Below are positions 59,872 to 64,000 of a stretch of DNA of 64,000 bases, piece after piece. This DNA is from Alphaproteobacteria bacterium. GTDB taxonomy: Bacteria > Pseudomonadota > Alphaproteobacteria > Rhizobiales > Rhizobiaceae. Numbering within the stretch: the first letter of the stretch is position 1; the number at the start of each line of letters is the position of its first letter. The notes under the pieces are model-generated. The model saw nothing but the letters and a program-made list of their open reading frames with translations. It did no database searches and had not been told where the DNA came from. The position numbers and the translations under genes are program-made. The stretch is taken from contig JAHJHT010000002.1 of NCBI GenBank assembly GCA_018823835.1, forward strand, positions 992,001-1,056,000, given 5' to 3'.

Positions 59872-61188
59872 ATGAGGAACAAACTGACCGGCATGCTTGC
59901 CGGCTTCGCACTGACGCTTGCCAGCGGAACATCCGTGTTCGCGCAGGACAAGGAACTCACCATTTTCTGGGCTGAATGGGATCCGGCAAACTACCTGCAG
60001 GAACTCGTCAACATCTACGAGGCGGAAACCGGCGTAAAGGTCACCGTCGAGACCACCCCGTGGTCGGATTTCCAGACCAAGGCCTTCACCGAATTCAATG
60101 CCAAGGGCAGTGCCTACGACATGGTCGTCGGCGACTCGCAGTGGATCGGTGCGGCCTCCGAAGCCGGCCACTATGTCGACATGACCGACTTCTTCAACGA
60201 GCATAAGCTCACCGAAACGATGGCCCCGGCCACCGTGAAGTACTACGCCGAATATCCGGCCGCCTCGGGCAAGTACTGGTCGATTCCGGCCGAGGGCGAC
60301 GCTGTCGGCTGGTCCTACCGCAAGGACTGGTTCGAAGACCCCAAGGAAATGGAAGCCTTCAAGGCGAAGTACGGCTACGACCTGGCGCCGCCGGCGGACT
60401 GGAAGGCGCTGCGCGACATCGCCGAGTTCTTCCACCGTCCCGACGAGAAGCGCTACGGCGTCGCCATCTACACCGACAACTCGTATGACGCGCTGGTGAT
60501 GGGCGTCGAGAACGCCATCTTCTCCTATGGCGGCGAGCTTGGCGACTATGCCAGCTACAAGGTCGACGGCATCATCAACTCCGAGCAGAACGTCAAGGCG
60601 CTCGAAGTCTACAAGGAGCTTTACGGCTACACGCCTCCGGGCTGGGCCAAGAGCTTCTTCATCGAGGACAACCAGGCGATCACCGAGAACCTGGCGGCGA
60701 TGAGCATGAACTACTTCGCCTTCTTCCCGGCGCTGGTCAACGAAGCGTCGAACCCCAACGCCAAGAACACCGGCTTCTTCGCCAACCCGGCAGGTCCCGG
60801 TGGCGAGCAGTTCGCCGCGCTCGGCGGCCAGGGCATCTCGATCGTCAACTACTCCGAGAACAAGGAAGAGGCGTTCAAGTTCCTGGAATGGTTCATCAAG
60901 GACGAGACGCAGAAGAAGTGGGCCGAGCTCGGTGGCTACACCTGCAACGTCGCGGTGCTTGAGAGCGAAGAGTTCCAGAACGCCACGCCCTACAACAAGG
61001 CGTTCTACGACACGATGTTCAAGGTGAAGGACTTCTGGGCGACGCCGGAATATGCCGAGCTGCTCATCCAGATGAACCAGCGCGTCTATCCCTACATCAC
61101 CGGTGGCGAGGGAACGGCCAAGGAAGTGCTCGACTCGCTGGCCGCCGACTGGAACGACACCTTCAAGAAATACGGTCGCATGCAGTAA
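59872..61188 (+). CDS. sugar ABC transporter substrate-binding protein (CUT1 type)
   Basis: 438 residues. A signal peptide (MRNKLTGMLAGFALTLASG, cleaved near VFAQ at residue 25) is followed by a MalE-type fold with LTIFWAEWDPANYLQ, and GWSYRKDWF and GGQGISIVNYSE in typical places. It captures a sugar or sugar-like substrate in the periplasm; the substrate is not determined. A long hairpin separates it from the permeases. Confidence 0.92.
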   Translation: MRNKLTGMLAGFALTLASGTSVFAQDKELTIFWAEWDPANYLQELVNIYEAETGVKVTVETTPWSDFQTKAFTEFNAKGSAYDMVVGDSQWIGAASEAGHYVDMTDFFNEHKLTETMAPATVKYYAEYPAASGKYWSIPAEGDAVGWSYRKDWFEDPKEMEAFKAKYGYDLAPPADWKALRDIAEFFHRPDEKRYGVAIYTDNSYDALVMGVENAIFSYGGELGDYASYKVDGIINSEQNVKALEVYKELYGYTPPGWAKSFFIEDNQAITENLAAMSMNYFAFFPALVNEASNPNAKNTGFFANPAGPGGEQFAALGGQGISIVNYSENKEEAFKFLEWFIKDETQKKWAELGGYTCNVAVLESEEFQNATPYNKAFYDTMFKVKDFWATPEYAELLIQMNQRVYPYITGGEGTAKEVLDSLAADWNDTFKKYGRMQ

Positions 61189-61202
61189 GCGACTTCAACG
61201 CT

Positions 61203-61238
61203 CGGAGGGGGCGGCAGTCGCCCCCTCCGTTTCTTTTT
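61203..61238 (+). terminator. intra-operon terminator-like hairpin after the binding protein gene
   Basis: A perfect 11-base stem CGGAGGGGGCG / CGCCCCCTCCG with a five-base loop is followed by TTTCTTTTT. In an operon of this kind it can partly stop transcription or protect the upstream mRNA so that the binding protein is made in excess. Confidence 0.88.
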
Positions 61239-61260
61239 CAGGACAAGGAAGGAACGGGCC

Positions 61261-62169
61261 TTGGCCACCGCCGCCGTCATCACAACGCTGGACCCGAAAT
61301 CGCGCGCCGCCTCCCGCGGCATGAGCGACCTGGCGATCCGCAACCTCTTCATCATCCCGACGATCGTCTTCCTGATCGTCTTCAACATCTTCCCGTTGAT
61401 GTATTCGCTCGGCTACTCGTTCACCGATTTCCGCGCCTCGTCGCCGGCGCCGGCCAATTTCGTCGGCCTGCAGAACTACCGCGAACTGCTCAATGACGAC
61501 TTCATCTGGACCAACTTCGCCATAACGGCCAAGTACGTCATCGTCTCGGTGATCGGCCAGGTCATCGTCGGCTTCGGCGTGGCGCTGCTGCTCAACCGCG
61601 ACATCCCCTTCAAGGGCCTGATCACGACGCTGCTCCTGCTGCCGATGATGCTGTCGATGGCCGTCGTCGGCCTGTTCTGGAAGCTGCTCTACGACCCGTC
61701 CTTCGGCATCATCAACTATGCGCTCGGCCTCGGCACCTTCGAATGGCTGTCCAACCCGGACATGGCGCTCTACGCGGTGGCCATCACCGACATCTGGATG
61801 TGGTCGCCCTTCGTGATGCTGCTGTCGCTGGCCGGCCTGTCGGCGGTGCCCAAGCACCTCTACGAGGCGGCAGCGATCGACCGCGCCGGCTCGCTCTACA
61901 CCTTCTTCCGCATCACGCTGCCGCTGGTGGCGCCGATCCTGATGATCGCCATCATCTTCCGCACCATGGAAGCCTTCAAGACCTTCGACCTCGCCTACAT
62001 CCTGACCAGCCAGCCGACGACGGAGGTGATCTCGATCCGGCTCTACAAGATGGCCTTCCAGGAATGGCAGACGGGCCGCTCCTGCGCGCTGGCCTACATC
62101 GTGCTGATCATGGTGCTGGCGATCACCAACATCTACGTCAAGTATCTGAACAAAGTGAAGGAGCGCTAG
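61261..62169 (+). CDS. sugar ABC transporter permease, MalF type
   Basis: 302 residues from a TTG with AAGGAAGG upstream. Six membrane segments start at NLFIIPTIVFLIVFNIFPL. The EAA loop is YEAAAIDRAGSLYTFFRITLP over residues about 201-221. It pairs with the downstream permease, whose gene starts at the next base. Confidence 0.93.
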   Translation: MATAAVITTLDPKSRAASRGMSDLAIRNLFIIPTIVFLIVFNIFPLMYSLGYSFTDFRASSPAPANFVGLQNYRELLNDDFIWTNFAITAKYVIVSVIGQVIVGFGVALLLNRDIPFKGLITTLLLLPMMLSMAVVGLFWKLLYDPSFGIINYALGLGTFEWLSNPDMALYAVAITDIWMWSPFVMLLSLAGLSAVPKHLYEAAAIDRAGSLYTFFRITLPLVAPILMIAIIFRTMEAFKTFDLAYILTSQPTTEVISIRLYKMAFQEWQTGRSCALAYIVLIMVLAITNIYVKYLNKVKER

Positions 62170-63129
62170 ATGGCCGCCGTCCGCACTACCGGCGAACGGA
62201 CGCTCAACCGCGTCGCCATCGCCAGCGTGCTCATCGTCACGCTGATCTTTCTGGCGCCGATCTACTGGATCGTGTCGACCTCGTTCAAGCCGCGCAACCT
62301 GTCGACGACGATCCCGCCGACAGTGGTGTTCACGCCCGAGATCTCGCCCTTCGTGAAGCTCTTCACCAAGCGCTCGCAGCTTCGTTCCGCGCCGACGCCG
62401 GAAGAGTACGAGGCGGCTCCCTGGTGGGAACGCCTGGTGTTCGACGGCGGCGAGAAGGTTGTGCGTTCCGGCCGCGGCGAGGTGCAGCTGTCGGGCTACC
62501 CCAGTCGTTTCATGAACTCGCTGATCGTCGCCATCACCTCGACGGTGCTGGCCGTCGGAATGGGGACATTCACCGCCTATGGCTTCTCGCGCTTCAAGGT
62601 GAAGGGAGAAGGTGACCTGCTCTTCTTCATCCTGTCTACGCGCATGCTGCCGCCGGTGGTGGTGGCCATCCCGATGTTCCTTATGTACCGGGTGGTCGGG
62701 CTCAATGACACGCATTGGGGCCTGATCATCCTCTACACGGCCTTCAACCTGTCCTTCTCGGTATGGCTGATGAAGGGCTTCATCGACGAGATCCCGAAGG
62801 AATACGAGGAGGCGGCGCTCGTCGACGGCTATACGCGCATGGAAGCCTTCTTCAAGATCGTCATTCCGGAAGCGGCGACAGGCATCGCGGCGACCGCGGT
62901 GTTCTGCTTCATCACGGCGTGGAACGAATATGCCTTCGCGCTCATCATGACCAACCGCCGCGCCCAGACCGCGCCACCCTTCATCCCGAGCCAGGTCGGT
63001 TCGGGCCTGCCGGACTGGACGGTCATCGCATCGGGAACCTTCCTGTTCCTGCTGCCGGTCGCGATCTTCACCTTCCTGCTTCGCAACCATCTCCTGCGCG
63101 GCATGTCATTCGGAGCGATCCGCAAATGA
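62170..63129 (+). CDS. sugar ABC transporter permease, MalG type
   Basis: 319 residues, about 40 longer than usual for this type. Six membrane segments and the EAA loop EEAALVDGYTRMEAFFKIV. The extra length is a polar stretch at about residues 57-110 between helix 1 and helix 2 (FTKRSQLRSAPTPEEYEAAP), expected to be periplasmic. The stop overlaps the next gene by four bases. Confidence 0.93.
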   Translation: MAAVRTTGERTLNRVAIASVLIVTLIFLAPIYWIVSTSFKPRNLSTTIPPTVVFTPEISPFVKLFTKRSQLRSAPTPEEYEAAPWWERLVFDGGEKVVRSGRGEVQLSGYPSRFMNSLIVAITSTVLAVGMGTFTAYGFSRFKVKGEGDLLFFILSTRMLPPVVVAIPMFLMYRVVGLNDTHWGLIILYTAFNLSFSVWLMKGFIDEIPKEYEEAALVDGYTRMEAFFKIVIPEAATGIAATAVFCFITAWNEYAFALIMTNRRAQTAPPFIPSQVGSGLPDWTVIASGTFLFLLPVAIFTFLLRNHLLRGMSFGAIRK

Positions 63130-63353
63130 TCCGCAGCGACCGACTACAGAGAATTGCGGAGATCGTGATGGTGCTCGGCATCGTCGCGCTCTGCCAGCCG
63201 TGGAACTTCTTCCTGCATCGCTACGGGGTGACCATCATCCTGGTCGGACTTGTGACCTTCATGATGACCAACTGGTTCGGCAAGCCGGTCGTGGACGACG
63301 AAGACAATGAGGGCGTCTTCGACGTCTCCGACCACCAAGAGGGCCGCTCGTGA
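63126..63353 (+). CDS. 75-residue membrane protein in the ABC operon
   Basis: 75 residues. Two hydrophobic stretches, IAEIVMVLGIVALCQPWNFF and VTIILVGLVTFMMTNWFG, are followed by an acidic tail (VVDDEDNEGVFDV). Similar small two-helix proteins occur in some rhizobial sugar and polyol ABC operons. It overlaps the permease start-to-stop and the ATPase gene, so it is translated with the transporter and may be an accessory subunit. Confidence 0.78.
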   Translation: MIRSDRLQRIAEIVMVLGIVALCQPWNFFLHRYGVTIILVGLVTFMMTNWFGKPVVDDEDNEGVFDVSDHQEGRS

Positions 63354-64000
63354 CCCAGATCGAACTTCGCGGCGTCCAGAAATGGTTTGGCCCTGTCCAG
63401 GTCATCAAGGACCTCAATCTCGTCATCGAGGACAATGAGTTCATCGTGCTGCTCGGCCAGTCGGGCTGCGGCAAGACGACGACCCTGCGGGCCATCGCCG
63501 GACTCGAGACCATCGACGAGGGCGACATACTGATCGACGGCCAGACCGTGCAGCATCTGAAGGCAGCGGCGCGCGACATCGCCATGGTGTTCCAGTCCTT
63601 CTCGCTCTACCCGCACATGACGGTCTACGAGAACATCGCCTTCCCGCTGCGCGCGACGCGGATGAACCGCAGCGAGCTGGACAGCCAGGTGCGCGAGATC
63701 GCCAATGTGCTGCGTATCGGCGACCTGCTCGACCGCAAGCCCTCGGCCCTGTCGGGCGGCGACATGCAGCGCGTGGCCATCGGCCGGGCGCTTGTCCGGC
63801 AGCCGAAGGCGATGCTGATGGACGAGCCGATCGGCGCGCTCGACGCCAAGCTGCGTGAGGAGATGCGGGCCGAAATCAAGCGTCTGCATCTCAAGCAGGG
63901 ATCGACCACCATTTACGTTACGCACGATCAGATCGAGGCGATGAGCCTCGCCGACCGCATCGTCATCATGCATGAGGGCGTGCTGCAGCAGGTCGGCACG
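63350..64000 (+). CDS. sugar ABC transporter ATPase, 3' end missing
   Basis: The first 217 residues or so, from a GTG overlapping the small membrane protein stop. Walker A is LGQSGCGKTTTLRAIAGLE, the signature is LSGGDMQRVAIGRAL, Walker B is AMLMDEPIGALDA, and the H-loop is YVTHDQIEAMSLAD. It is of the MalK/UgpC type; the C-terminal regulatory domain lies beyond the window. Confidence 0.95.
   Translation, partial: MTQIELRGVQKWFGPVQVIKDLNLVIEDNEFIVLLGQSGCGKTTTLRAIAGLETIDEGDILIDGQTVQHLKAAARDIAMVFQSFSLYPHMTVYENIAFPLRATRMNRSELDSQVREIANVLRIGDLLDRKPSALSGGDMQRVAIGRALVRQPKAMLMDEPIGALDAKLREEMRAEIKRLHLKQGSTTIYVTHDQIEAMSLADRIVIMHEGVLQQVGT

Overview
The window looks like chromosomal DNA from a GC-rich alphaproteobacterium of the Hyphomicrobiales (Rhizobiales), most like the Mesorhizobium/Aminobacter/Phyllobacteriaceae group. 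This rests on gene order and family content: chvI-chvG-hprK-EIIA-HPr-ahcY next to pckA, a DivL-type pseudo-kinase, a TsaE/phosphotransferase fusion beside addBA, and hemE-hemJ-rho-mnmE-mnmG-rsmG-parA-parB-holA. The genus is an inference. No rRNA, tRNA, IS element, phage or CRISPR array was seen.

The centre of the window (about 39.7-40.1 kb) is very probably the chromosomal replication origin. It is a non-coding gap of about 400 bp between a PEP synthase regulatory protein gene and hemE. It holds DnaA-box-like sequences, three GANTC sites and an AT-rich stretch. Genes left of it run mainly leftward and genes right of it run rightward, so transcription follows replication. Six parS-like sites with the core TTCACGTGAA lie on both sides (24.9, 33.7, 44.5, 44.6, 44.6 and 46.6 kb), and parA and parB are at 47.2-48.9 kb.

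Layout. 0-9.3 kb (minus): a coupled operon divL - tsaE/amgK-like fusion - murU-like - addB - addA (cut by the window edge), each junction a 4-base overlap. 9.5-14.9 kb (minus): ahcY, HPr, EIIA(Man-type), short HprK, ChvG and ChvI, a regulatory PTS beside an envelope/acid-stress two-component system. 15.3-18.7 kb (plus): pckA, arfB-like, a BON-LysM protein, alkB. 18.7-21.8 kb (minus): a three-gene GtrB/GtrA/polytopic-transferase cassette for surface glycosylation. 21.8-26.4 kb (minus): hisB - DUF2628 - hisH - hisA - hisF - hisE - coaA. 26.6-31.9 kb (plus): hslV, three intervening genes, hslU, and a DUF1402 protein. 31.9-34.7 kb (minus): Tim44-like, mltA, smr, an HTH regulator. 34.9-36.0 kb (plus): fxsA and secB. 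36.1-39.7 kb (minus): dnaQ, coaE, aroE, maf, ppsR. 40.1-48.9 kb (plus): hemE, hemJ, rho, mnmE, mnmG, rsmG, parA, parB. 49.0-50.0 kb (minus): holA.

From about 50.2 kb to the right end the content turns accessory and catabolic. It holds a dimethylformamidase-like protein, a class III aminotransferase, a GNAT acetyltransferase and an M24 peptidase. On the opposite strand is a set made of a UPF0261 (Tm-1-like ATP-binding) protein, a PEP-hydrolase-family TIM barrel, a cupin and an EamA exporter, divergent from a TetR regulator. Last comes a CUT1-type sugar ABC transporter operon (binding protein, two permeases, a 75-residue membrane protein, an ATPase cut by the window end). The most interesting items are the origin/parS architecture, the tyrosine-for-histidine DivL, the TsaE-kinase fusion, the two adjacent genes corresponding to the halves of the tomato Tm-1 protein with a large operator beside them, and the formamidase-like cluster.
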